Part shown: in pieces, positions 34,608 to 44,262 of the stretch
How the letters are laid out: each line of letters begins with the position of its first letter
Position numbering within the stretch: the first letter of the stretch is position 1
From: Chondrus crispus
Taxonomy: Eukaryota > Rhodophyta > Florideophyceae > Gigartinales > Gigartinaceae
Assembly: GCF_000350225.1 (NCBI RefSeq)
Contig: NW_005179087.1
Location: forward strand, 111,821-175,820
Length of the DNA: 64,000 nucleotides
Reading direction: 5' to 3'
Made by a program: the position numbers and the translations under genes
The notes under the pieces: generated by a model
Databases searched by the model: none
The model's input: only the letters and a program-made list of their open reading frames with translations
Told to the model about the DNA's origin: nothing

Positions 34608-35279
34608 CTAACTATTCTGTTCACAAACTACCTTTAAGTGTGCGGCACCGTTCTCGTGGCACTTCAGGTGCCCGTGAGACTCAAAGACGCGATTGCAAGG
34701 GATACAACGCGGAGTCTCCTTAGCGTTGGCAACTTGAATGCGATGAGACCTAGACTGAATGTGGTCGTAAAAGGCCTTCGCACTATTGCCACTAACGCCG
34801 CACACTTTACAATACCGCTTATACCGCGGGCACACCTTACGATTCCTCTTGCGCTCACGCTTAAACTCTTTATCCGCGAGAACAGCCGCTTTCAGAGCAG
34901 AAAGTCGATGCGTAGTTCTCTTTATTGGTGCGGGAACAGAGCGCGGAATACGAGGAATCCTATAAGGTGCGCAACTCGAGGACGGACCGGGAAGCGCAAG
35001 CCGAGGTGAAGGTTGATCCTCAGGCTCAAGCACCTCAACGGATACGACCTCCGATGTCCGAACCGTTCCACCGGTGACCAGCTTCCCAGGCGCAGAGCGC
35101 ACCGGTACTAATTCCAGATCTAACACAACCCCGTAAAAACAGGTATTCACAATAAGGAATATGAAGATAATCGTCAGTAACAGATTTTGGAATTATTGCT
35201 CTTAAGAACCACCAAAACGTGCAAAGACAATCACTTAGATGTGTAGGAAATGGAAAGAAACTCAAAACTTACTTTGCAT
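34608..35279 (-). CDS. CopA accessory two-finger C2H2 protein (spliced)
   Basis: Exon 1 35279-35273, intron 35272-35120 (153 nt), exon 2 35119-34608. The fingers are complete (GAAHLKV end). One local change gives SALKAAV instead of SARKAAV, and it has EFKRERKRNRK before finger 1. It sits upstream of an intact Gag-Pol, so the whole transcription unit is potentially functional. Confidence 0.7.
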
Positions 35280-35642
35280 GAGAGAACGAAGAAAAACCAA
35301 ATGCGAGATTGACGACGACGGCGGTAGCGGGAGCGGAAACGAAGACGAAGACCAAAGACAGAGACAGCAGCAAGAACCACAGCAAGAACGAAAGCCAAAC
35401 CAAGAACGAAGACAACGAAGACAGCGGGGGCGATGACCAAAACCAATTCACACAAGAGAGCAAGAACGACAGCAGCAGCGAAAACCAAAACCAAGAACGA
35501 CGGCAAGAACGAGAGCGACAACGACAGCGAGAAGACCAGCGGAAAGAACGACGAGAAACGGCAGCGAAAACGACAGCGACAACGACGGCAGAAACAACGG
35601 AACGAGAACGACAGACTCATGCAGTGAAACGACAGCGAGGGA
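35280..35642 (-). other. CopA leader, TCGTTC-rich part
   Basis: Low-complexity PBS-proximal leader of the minus-strand element. No credible gene was seen. Confidence 0.6.
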
Positions 35643-35656
35643 CTGGGCCCATAACC
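35643..35656 (-). other. Primer-binding site (half initiator tRNA-Met)
   Basis: Reverse-strand GGTTATGGGCCCAG next to the LTR. Confidence 0.85.
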
Positions 35657-36917
35657 TAATGGTAGGTTCGGAGGGGCAAGGGAAAGAAGGAAGGCAGGTT
35701 GATGTGTGTGAGTAAAGGAGTTGGTACCGAGGTTTACTTTGAAGCCCTTTTCCTGCGATACTTATACACTTCGAGTGCTACACTATCGCTCTACTCCGAC
35801 TTCCAGTAAACCATACTCTACTATGCGCGACCAAGCGCGGTCCTCTTGTGGCCCGACCATACTGTTCGATTTCCACCTTACGAATCGATTCGTAACTATT
35901 AGCTCACAACTATTTCTACACATTCCAAATGACTGTAAACCATGGCCCTATGCATGCAACTGTTTCACACCTTACTAATCTGCATCCAGTCATGCCAGAC
36001 TTCATTGTTGTGCAACGAACAACTTGGCACTTGTCTATTTCCAACAACGCAAACGTCTTTCATATCACAATCGCCATACGTATCCTTGTTTCTCACCTTA
36101 CTAATTTCGCCAAGCACTGTCAGATAATTATGGCAAGTTATAACAATGTGCATCCAGACTTTCTGCACAACTCACATGAGAATACATGTAAATCACACGA
36201 GTACTGTCATGAACTTGCATCCAACGGCGCACCATGACGAGAGCACAGTGCAACGGCGCGTGCTCACGCAAGACTCGCATACAGCGTCACGTGTAGCGTC
36301 ACGTGTACACAGAAGAATCGCACAACTGTATTCCTCTCGCGAGAAGTAATTCACATGTACTGTACTCGGACACGCGCAGGATCGCAAACAGTCTGACACT
36401 GTAAAACTGTAAACCCTCATGTGCATACACCTGGATGCGTGTACATGTGTACGTACACGAATCCACCTGGCGACGTGTACATGTGTACACGGCATACATG
36501 TGTCCCGCCCGGGGGCCCCATGCAATTACCTATTACAACCATGGCAAACCACTTGAAACCCCCAAAACAACGTAATTATGGCATATACAGGCCATTTAAA
36601 GTACATCACAAGGCCAATGACGCACACGTGGACAACGCTCGACCAATAGATTTGCAGCATTAGACCTGAGGGCCAATAGAATTGCAGTATTTCCTGTGTA
36701 GTCTATAGTGCTACGGGCCAAGGTTCCACTTGGCAAAACTATGCAAATTTGCATGACCCTCCGAGAGGCCACTTTCGTCCCCGGAACCCCAAAATCTGGG
36801 ATTTTACACGTGTCATGTCGTGATATGGGTAAGAGCGCCCGGACCGTGCAGCCATGTACACGTGTTACTCGATTTTGACCTTTTCAGATAACAGCATGTG
36901 GTCGCACATTTTCAATA
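35657..36917 (-). repeat. CopA LTR shared by two tandem bodies
   Basis: A 1261-bp LTR. It acts as 5' LTR for the body at 30317-34435 and as 3' LTR for the body ending at 36929. A PPT (36918-36928) adjoins its outer edge. Confidence 0.85.
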
Positions 36918-36928
36918 CCTCCCCTCGA

Positions 36929-37847
36929 TCACATGCTTTGGGCAGCTTTGCACTCGGAAAGCCCAACCATGCCCACGAACTTTTCAAACAGCACGCGACC
37001 AAGTGGTTTGGTCAGCATATCGGCTGGCATTTCTGTTGTCGGACAATGGTACAATGTGACCAGTTTTCGCTGCACCGCATCTCGAACAAAATGATACGTA
37101 ATATCAATGTGCTTGTTGCGGCGATTTGTAGATTCGTTCTGAGCAAACGCAATCGTACCAGCGTTGTCACATCCAACGCGAATTGTTGGATCCGAATTCG
37201 CACCAAGTACATCGGCATGGAAGCGTCGAAGCCACGCAGCCTCTTTGCATGCTTCACTGAGTGCGATGTATTCTGCCTCACAAGTAGACTTTGCAACTAC
37301 TGTTTGTTTCCGGGAAGCCCAACTGATAGGCCCATCACAAAGCTTGAACACGTACCCACTCGTTGATTTTCGTGATTCAAGGCATCCACCCCAATCTGCG
37401 TCGCTATACCCATGAAGTTCCGTACCAAGATCATTTTTACCAAACACTATTCCAAGATGCTGGGACCCACGCAAGTATCTCAAAACACGTTTCACACCTG
37501 TCCAATGCGAATCGTGAGGGTCAGCACAGTGTTGAGATAACTTTCCAATGGCAAACGCAATATCGGGGCGGGTCCCGACCATTAGGAACATTAGACATCC
37601 AATGGCCTGACGGTATGGTTCAAAGCATGGGTTGTCATCAGTGCCAGTTTCGGCCACTTGCATTGTGACATGTCGAGACTGTTCCATCGGAGTAACGCAA
37701 GGATTGCATGCCGACATTTTGAACCGTTTCAGTACTGCTTGGGCATACTTCGACTGCGTGACGGTCAGGACGTGTTTAGAACGTATACGGTCGATCTCTA
37801 GACCAATACAAGTCTTCGCCTCGCCAAGGTCTTTCATATCGAATCGT
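36929..37847 (-). pseudogene. CopA Gag-Pol 3' part, truncated by gap
   Basis: The C-terminal ~300 codons on the minus strand are open: RT C-terminal portion (RFDMKDLGEAKTCIGLE) and complete RNase H, ending SM stop at 36929. The rest is hidden by the N run. It could belong to a longer intact copy. Confidence 0.8.
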
Positions 37848-37947
37848 NNNNNNNNNNNNNNNNNNNNNNNNNNNNNNNNNNNNNNNNNNNNNNNNNNNNN
37901 NNNNNNNNNNNNNNNNNNNNNNNNNNNNNNNNNNNNNNNNNNNNNNN
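37848..37947. other. Assembly gap (100 N)
   Basis: Exactly 100 N, the usual placeholder for a gap of unknown length. CopA reads minus on its left (RT) and plus on its right (integrase), so the strand inversion lies across the gap. Confidence 0.95.
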
Positions 37948-37971
37948 TTTCAGACCTCGATTTTAACATCA

Positions 37972-40498
37972 GTCAGTAGTGTACCCTATGCACCATAAAT
38001 CAGAAGCATTTGAACGATACAAAATGTTTGCACAACTTGCTCAGACTCACACTGGTCGCAAGATCAAAGTGCTTCGCACCGATCGAGGTGGTGAGTATCT
38101 GTCCACGGAGTTTAAGTCTTTTCTGATTGCAAATGGTACTCAGCATCAAATGACGACCGCGTACACACCGGAGCAAAATGGCGTCGCCGAACGACTGAAC
38201 AGAACTTTGGTAAACTTGGTGCGCTCCATGCTAGCACACAAGAAAGTTACAAAGGGGTTCTGGGCAGAAGCACTTGCCAATGCAGTGTACGTTCGAAATC
38301 GAGTCACGTCACGTGCCATTCCCCCCAAGATGACCCCATACCACTTATGGATGAAATCTGTGCCAAATGTTGGTCATTTGCGTGTTTTCGGTTCAAAGTG
38401 TTGGTATACATTACCAAAACACAACATCCAGAAACTTGACGCCCGTGCAAAGGAGGCAATGTTTCTGGGGTATGCTGAAAATACGAAAGCTTACAAGTTG
38501 TGGGATGGTGATTTACACAAAGTGATCGTATCCAGAGATGTTACTTTTGACGAGTCCACGGGAGGCAAATCTGGTGAACCGATGGATACAAACGAGGAGG
38601 CTACAACTGATGATGACACAATCAACTTGAACATCGATGAGGAAGTTGCAGAAAATGATGCAGTGGCATCAGAAGCATCATCGCCGAATGAACAACAAGA
38701 CTCTGATGAATCCTCCAACTCCTCCCCAACTGCAGGGGAGGACGAAACTACCGAAACAGTTGAGCAACACGTAGTTGAGGAAGAAACGATTGATCCGCCA
38801 ACCAATCTCCGTCGGTCCACTCGCGTTCGCAAAACGCCTGGGGCGTGGTGGGCAGCAGCTTTGGTGACTGCTGGACTCCTTAGCCACGCCCATGTGATAA
38901 CGGAAATCCCAAACTCGTACAAGCAAGCTATGGATTCTCCAAAAGCTCGCTTCTGGCAGAAGGGCATCGACAAAGAACTTGCTTCACAACACAAAAGCAA
39001 AACATGGACACTTGTTCCAAGATCTCAAGCATCAAACGTCCTGACGTCCAGGTGGGTTTTCGGAGTGAAGCAACTTCCTGACGAGTTCGGAAAATTGGTC
39101 GAAACTGCAAAGGGACGTCTTGTGGCACGAGGCTTTCAACAAGTAGAAGGCATCGATTACACTGAAACTTTCGCCCCTGTCATCAAGTTCACAACTATCC
39201 GTCTGCTGCCGGCACTGGTTGCGCACTTTGACCTTGAGCTGCATCAGATGGACGTGGTGACTGCCTTCCTCAACGGTGACCTTCACGAAGAAATCTACAT
39301 GGAGCAACCTGAAGGATGCATCGACAAAGTCAAACCTGATTCGGTGTGTAAACTTTTGAAAGCAATCTATGGTCTTAAGCAAGCCCATCGCCAATGGCAT
39401 AGTAAGATCGATGAGTTTCTGATCACTGAACTTGGTTTCAACACTACACGCAGCGACCCATGTCTCTACATTCGACGTCAAGGCAATGTCATCATGATTA
39501 TCGCGTTGTACGTGGACGATCTGCTGCTAGCTGGAAGTGACTTGGAGGCCATACTATGGATGAAAAATGAACTCAACAAACGATTCGATATGAAAGACCT
39601 TGGCGAGGCGAAGACTTGTATTGGTCTAGAGATCGACCGTATACGTTCTAAACACGTCCTGACCGTCACGCAGTCGAAGTATGCCCAAGCAGTACTGAAA
39701 CGGTTCAAAATGTCGGCATGCAATCCTTGCGTTACTCCGATGGAACAGTCTCGACATGTCACAATGCAAGTGGCCGAAACTGGCACTGATGATAACCCAT
39801 GCTTTGAACCATACCGTCAGGCCATTGGATGTCTAATGTTCCTAATGGTCGGGACCCGCCCCGATATTGCGTTTGCCATTGGAAAGTTATCTCAACACTG
39901 TGCCGACCCTCACGATTCGCATTGGACAGGTGTGAAACGTGTTTTGAGATACTTGCGTGGGTCCCAGCATCTTGGAATAGTGTTTGGTAAAGATGATCTT
40001 GGTACGGAACTTCATGGGTATAGCGACGCAGATTGGGGTGGATGCCTTGAATCACGAAAATCAACGAGTGGGTACGTGTTCAAGCTTTGTGATGGGCCTA
40101 TCAGTTGGGCTTCCCGGAAACAAACAGTAGTTGCAAAGTCTACTTGTGAGGCAGAATACATCGCACTCAGTGAAGCATGCAAAGAGGCCGCGTGGCTTCG
40201 ACGCTTCCATGCTGATGTACTTGGTGCGAATTCGGATCCAACAATTCGCGTTGGATGTGACAACGCTGGTACGATTGCGTTTGCTCAGAACGAATCTACA
40301 AATCGTCGGAACAAGCACATTGATATTACGTATCATTTTGTTCGAGATGCGGTGCAGCGAAAACTGGTCACATTGTACCATTGTCCGACAACAGAAATGC
40401 CAGCCGATATGCTGACCAAACCACTTGGTCGCGTGCTGTTTGAAAAGTTCGTGGGCATGGTTGGGCTTTCCGAGTGCAAAGCTGCCAAAAGCATGTGA
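37972..40498 (+). pseudogene. CopA Gag-Pol, integrase to RNase H
   Basis: Open frame from inside integrase (after the first catalytic Asp; TDRGGEY and NGVAERLNRT present) through the acidic linker, RT (LYVDDLLLAG) and RNase H to the stop at 40498. The 24 bases just after the gap (37948-37971) do not match the expected integrase sequence, so a breakpoint or misassembly lies there. No internal stop was seen. Confidence 0.85.
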
Positions 40499-40509
40499 TC
40501 GAGGGGAGG

Positions 40510-41774
40510 TATTGAAAATGTGCGACCACATGCTGTTATCTGAAAAGGTCAAAATCGAGTGACACGTGTACATGACTGCACGGTCCGGGCGCTCTTACCC
40601 ATATCACGACATGACACGTGTAAAATCCCAGATTTTGGGGTTCCGGGGACGAAAGTGGCCTCTCCGAGGGTCATGCAAATTTGCATAGTTTTGCCAAGTG
40701 GAACCTTGGCCCGTAGCACTATAGACTACACAGGAAATACTGCAATTCTATTGGCCCTCAGGTCTAATGCTGCAAATCTATTGGTAGAGCGTTGTCCACG
40801 TGTGCGTCATTGGCCTTGTGATGTACTTTAAATGGCCTGTATATGCCATAATTACGTTGTTTTGGGGGTTTCAAGTGGTTTGCCATGGTTGTAATGGGTA
40901 ATTGCATGGGGCCCCCGGGCGGGACACATGTATGCCGTGTACACATGTACACGTCGCCAGGTGGATTCGTGTACGTACACATGTACACGCATCCAGGTGT
41001 ATGCACATGAGGGTTTACAGTTTTACAGTGTCAGACTGTTTGCGATCCTGCGCGTGTCCGAGTACAGTACATGTGAATCAAAAGTACAACAAGTACTTCT
41101 CGCGAGAGGAATACAGTTGTGCGATTATTCTGTGTACGCGTCACGCTGTATGCGAGTCTTGTGTGAGCACGCGCCGTTGCACTGTGCTCTCGTCATGGTG
41201 CGCCGTTGGATGCAAGTTCATGACAGTACTCGTGTGATTTACATGTATTCTCATGTGAGTTGTGTAGAAAGTCTGGATGCACATTGTTATAACTTGCCAT
41301 AATTATCTGACAGTGCTTGGCGAAATTAGTAAGGTGAGAAACAAGGATACGTATGGCGATTGTGATATGAAAGACGTTTGCGTTGTTGGAAATAGACAAG
41401 TGCCAAGTTGTTCGTTGCACAACAATGAAGTCTGGCATGACTGGATGCAGATTAGTAAGGTGTGAAACAGTTGCATGCATAGGGCCATGGTTTACAGTCA
41501 TTTGGAATGTGTAGAAATAGTTGTGAGCTAATAGTTACGAATCGATTCGTAAGGTGGAAATCGAACAGCATGGTCGGGCCACAAGAGGACCGCGCTTGGT
41601 CGCGCATAGTAGAGTATGGTTTACTGGGAGTCGGAGTAGAGCGATAGTGTAGCACTCGAAGTGTATAAGTATCGCAGGAAAACGGCTTCAAAGTAAACCT
41701 CGGCACCAACTCCTTCACTCACACACATCAACCTGCCCTCCTTTCTTTCCCTTGCCCCTCCGAACCTACCATTA
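40510..41774 (+). repeat. CopA 3' LTR (alpha)
   Basis: 1265 bp following a PPT (40501-40509). It ends CCATTA and is followed by only GTT before the next LTR begins. Confidence 0.9.
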
Positions 41775-41777
41775 GTT
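41773..41777. repeat. Target-site duplication TAGTT (left copy)
   Basis: The last two bases of the alpha LTR plus GTT. The same pentamer follows the 3' LTR of the next element at 49657-49661, so this is the target duplication for that insertion. Confidence 0.8.
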
Positions 41778-43041
41778 TATTGAAAATGTGCGACCACATG
41801 CTGTTATTTGAAAAGGTCAAAATCGAGTGACACGTGTACATGACTGCACGGTCCGGGCGCTCTTACCCATATCACGACATGACACGTGTAAAATCCCTGA
41901 TTTTGGGGTTCCGGGGACGAAAGTGGCCTCTCGGAGGGTCATGCAAATTTGCATAGTTTTGCCAAGTGGAACCTTGGCCCGTAGCACTATAGACTACACA
42001 GGAAATACTGCAATTCTATTGGCCCTCAGGTCTAATGCTGCAAATCTATTGGTCCAGTGTTGTCCACGTGTGCGTCATTGGCCTTGTGATGTACTTTAAA
42101 TGGCCTGTATATGCCATAATTACGTTGTTTTGGGGGTTTCAAGTGGTTTGCCATGGTTGTAATGGGTAATTGCATGGGGCCCCCGGGCGGGACACATGTA
42201 TGCCGTGTACACATGTACACGTCGCCAGGTGGATTCGTGTACGTACACATGTACACGCATCCAGGTGTATGCACATGAGGGTTTACAGTTTTACAGTGTC
42301 AGACTGTTTGCGATCCTGCGCGTGTCCGAGTACAGTACATGTGAATCAAAAGTACAACAAGTACTTGTGGCGAGAGGAATACAGTTGTGCGATTATTCTG
42401 TGTACGCGTCACGCTGTATGCGAGTCTTGCGTGAGCACGCGCCGTTGCACTGTGCTCTCGTCATGGTGCGCCGTTGGATGCAAGTTCATGACAGTACTCG
42501 TGTGATTTACATGTATTCTCATGTGAGTTGTGTAGAAAGTCTGGATGCACATTGTTATAACTTGCCATAATTATCTGACAGTGCTTGGCGAAATTAGTAA
42601 GGTGAGAAACAAGGATACGTATGGCGATTGTGATATGAAAGACGTTTGCGTTGTTGGAAATAGACAAGTGCCAAGTTGTTCGTTGCACAACAATGAAGTC
42701 TGGCATGACTGGATGCAGATTAGTAAGGTGTGAAACAGTTGCATGCATAGGGCCATGGTTTACAGTCATTTGGAATGTGTAGAAATAGTTGTGAGCTAAT
42801 AGTTACGAATCGATTCGTAAGGTGGAAATCGAACAGTATGGTCGGGCCACAAGAGGACCGCGCTTGGTCGCGCATAGTAGAGTATGGTTTACTGGGAGTC
42901 GGAGTAGAGCGATAGTGTAGCACTCGAAGTGTATAAGTATCGCAGGAAAACGGCTTCAAAGTAAACCTCGGCACCAACTCCTTCACTCACACACATCAAC
43001 CTGCCTTCCTTCTTTCCCTTGCCCCTCCGAACCTACCATTA
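41778..43041 (+). repeat. CopA 5' LTR (beta)
   Basis: 1264 bp. The U3 carries near-palindromic TGTACA clusters at 42204-42221 and 42236-42257 and several CACGTG motifs. Confidence 0.9.
42932..42939 (+). promoter_or_regulatory. TATA-like box in CopA LTR
   Basis: TATAAGTA about 105 bp before the LTR end, in the context GAAGTGTATAAGTAtcgc. The position and octamer match those of the CopB and CopC LTRs. Confidence 0.55.
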
Positions 43042-43055
43042 GGTTATGGGCCCAG
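43042..43055 (+). other. Primer-binding site (half initiator tRNA-Met)
   Basis: GGTTATGGGCCCAG next to the LTR. Confidence 0.88.
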
Positions 43056-43418
43056 TCCCTCGCTGTCGTTTCACTGCTTGAGTCTGTCGTTCTCGTTCCG
43101 TTGTTTCTGCCGTCGTTGTCGCTGTCGTTTTCGCTGCCGTTTCTCGTCGTTCTTTTCGCTGGTCTTCTCGCTGTCGTTGTCGCTCTCGTTCTTGCCGTCG
43201 TTCTTGGTTTTGGTTTTCGCTGCTGCTGTCGTTCTTGCTCTCTTGTGTGAATTGGTTTTGGTCATCGCCCCTGCTGTCTTCGTTGTCTTCGTTCTTGGTT
43301 TGGCTTTTGTTCTTGCTGTGGTTCTTGCTGCTGTCTCTGTCTTTGGTCTTCGTCTTCGTTTCCGCTCCCGCTACCGCCGTCGTCGTCAATCTCGCATTTG
43401 GTTTTTCTTCGTTCTCTC
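43056..43418 (+). other. CopA leader, TCGTTC-rich part (beta)
   Basis: Low-complexity 5' leader running up to the exon-1 ATG. It resembles the PBS-proximal CopB leader in composition, but I did not align the two. It might act as a splicing enhancer or RNA-protein binding region. That is speculation. Confidence 0.55.
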
Positions 43419-44090
43419 ATGCAAAGTAAGTTTTGAGTTTCTTTCCATTTCCTACACATCTAAGTGATTGTCTTTGCACGTTTTGGTGGTTCTTAAGAGC
43501 AATAATTCCAAAATCTGTTACTGACGATTATCTTCATATTCCTTATTGTGAATACCTGTTCTTACGGGGTTGTGTTAGATCTGGAATTAGTACCGGTGCG
43601 CTCTGCGCCTGGGAAGCTGGTCACCGGTCGAACGGTTCGGACATCGGAGGTCGTATCCGTTGAGGTGCTTGAGCCTGAGGATCAACCTTCACCTCGGCTC
43701 GCGCTTCCGGGTCCGTCCTCGAGTTGCGCACCATATAGGATTCCTCGTATTCCGCGCTCTGTTCCCGCACCAATAAAGAGAACTACGCATCGACTTTCTG
43801 CTCGGAAAGCGGCTGTTCTCGCGGATAAGCAGTTCAAGCGTGAGCGCAAGAGGAATCGTAAGGTGTGCCCGCGGTATAAGCGGTATTGTAAAGTGTGCGG
43901 CGTTAGTGGCAATAGTGCGAAGGCCTTTTACGACCACATTCAGTCTAGGTCTCATCGCATTCAAGTTGCCAACGCTAAGGAGACTCCGCGTTGTATCCCT
44001 TGCAATCGCGTCTTTGAGTCTCACGGGCACCTGAAGTGCCACGAGAACGGTGCCGCATACTCGAAGGTAGTTTGTGAACAGAATAGTTAG
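43419..44090 (+). CDS. CopA accessory two-finger C2H2 protein (spliced), beta copy
   Basis: Exon 1 ATGCAAA is 43419-43425, the intron 43426-43578 (GTAAGT...TTAG, 153 nt) and exon 2 43579-44090, giving 172 residues. Finger 1 is C106/C109/H122/H128. Finger 2 is C141/C144/H157 with Tyr at the fourth ligand position (GAAYSKV). The basic KRERKRNRK before finger 1 could be a nuclear localisation or RNA-binding segment. The unspliced frame offers only a GTG (43548). It sits in the leader of a structurally complete element, in sense with gag. Function is unknown. RNA binding, export, packaging or silencing defence are inferences from the finger type. Confidence 0.7.
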
Positions 44091-44262
44091 GGATTTCATC
44101 CAAATAAATTCACATATCTGTTCGCAAATTTCTCCTAGTGCAACTTCATAGTAATCATATCGAATTTCTTAGACGGGTGGGCTTGCCATTGTGTTGACTA
44201 TCGGTTAACGGCTTGGGATCCCCGAACGGATTTTCGAATACTTGAAGTTTATTTGCACTAAA
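44091..44262 (+). other. CopA leader between zinc-finger ORF and gag (beta)
   Basis: Holds AATAAA shortly after the zinc-finger stop, a CTTAG acceptor-like site at about 44172, and the block 44173-44221 shared with CopB. The gag ATG follows at 44263. Confidence 0.55.

Larger units (their letters stand above)
29043..36917 (-). mobile_element. CopA element with intact Gag-Pol (minus strand)
   Basis: 3' LTR 29043-30305, PPT, Gag-Pol 34435-30317, leader with zinc-finger gene, PBS 35643-35656 and 5' LTR 35657-36917. The two LTRs differ by several indels: the left copy has a duplicated ACGGCGCACCA, and the right copy has an altered GTCACGTGTA segment. The upstream LTR also directly abuts the 3' end of another CopA body. 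This is an internal-LTR-internal tandem, so the LTR pair probably does not date from one insertion. Confidence 0.8.
23565..41774 (+). mobile_element. Outer CopA element (alpha), interrupted
   Basis: 5' LTR 23565-24829, PBS, leader to 25202, then other CopA copies and the gap, then integrase-to-RNase H (37972-40498) and 3' LTR 40510-41774. The 5' and 3' LTRs share a CCTTTCTTTCCC variant near their ends, and the flanks give a GTTAC duplication. Both support one original insertion. The middle cannot be followed through the gap, so assigning 37972-40498 to this element is an inference. Confidence 0.6.

Noticed and set aside
42196-42570. Recurrent 124- and 111-codon ORFs within CopA LTRs (for example 23983, 25621, 40928, 48811)
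   Set aside because: They recur only because the LTR recurs. The content is dictated by TGTACA/CACGTG repeats, and they overlap each other in different frames. U3 sequence is not normally coding.
43042-43055. Possible tRNA gene fragment at GGTTATGGGCCCAG
   Set aside because: Only the 14-nt primer complement is present, always next to an LTR. No tRNA fold surrounds it.
43078-43467. 129-codon hydrophobic/Ser-Arg ORF in CopA leaders (also 20006, 26503, 35231, 57738) and its antisense Gln/Arg-rich partner
   Set aside because: Produced by the TCGTTC low-complexity tract on both strands. It is not separated from the leader, lacks any family signature and runs through the predicted splice donor.
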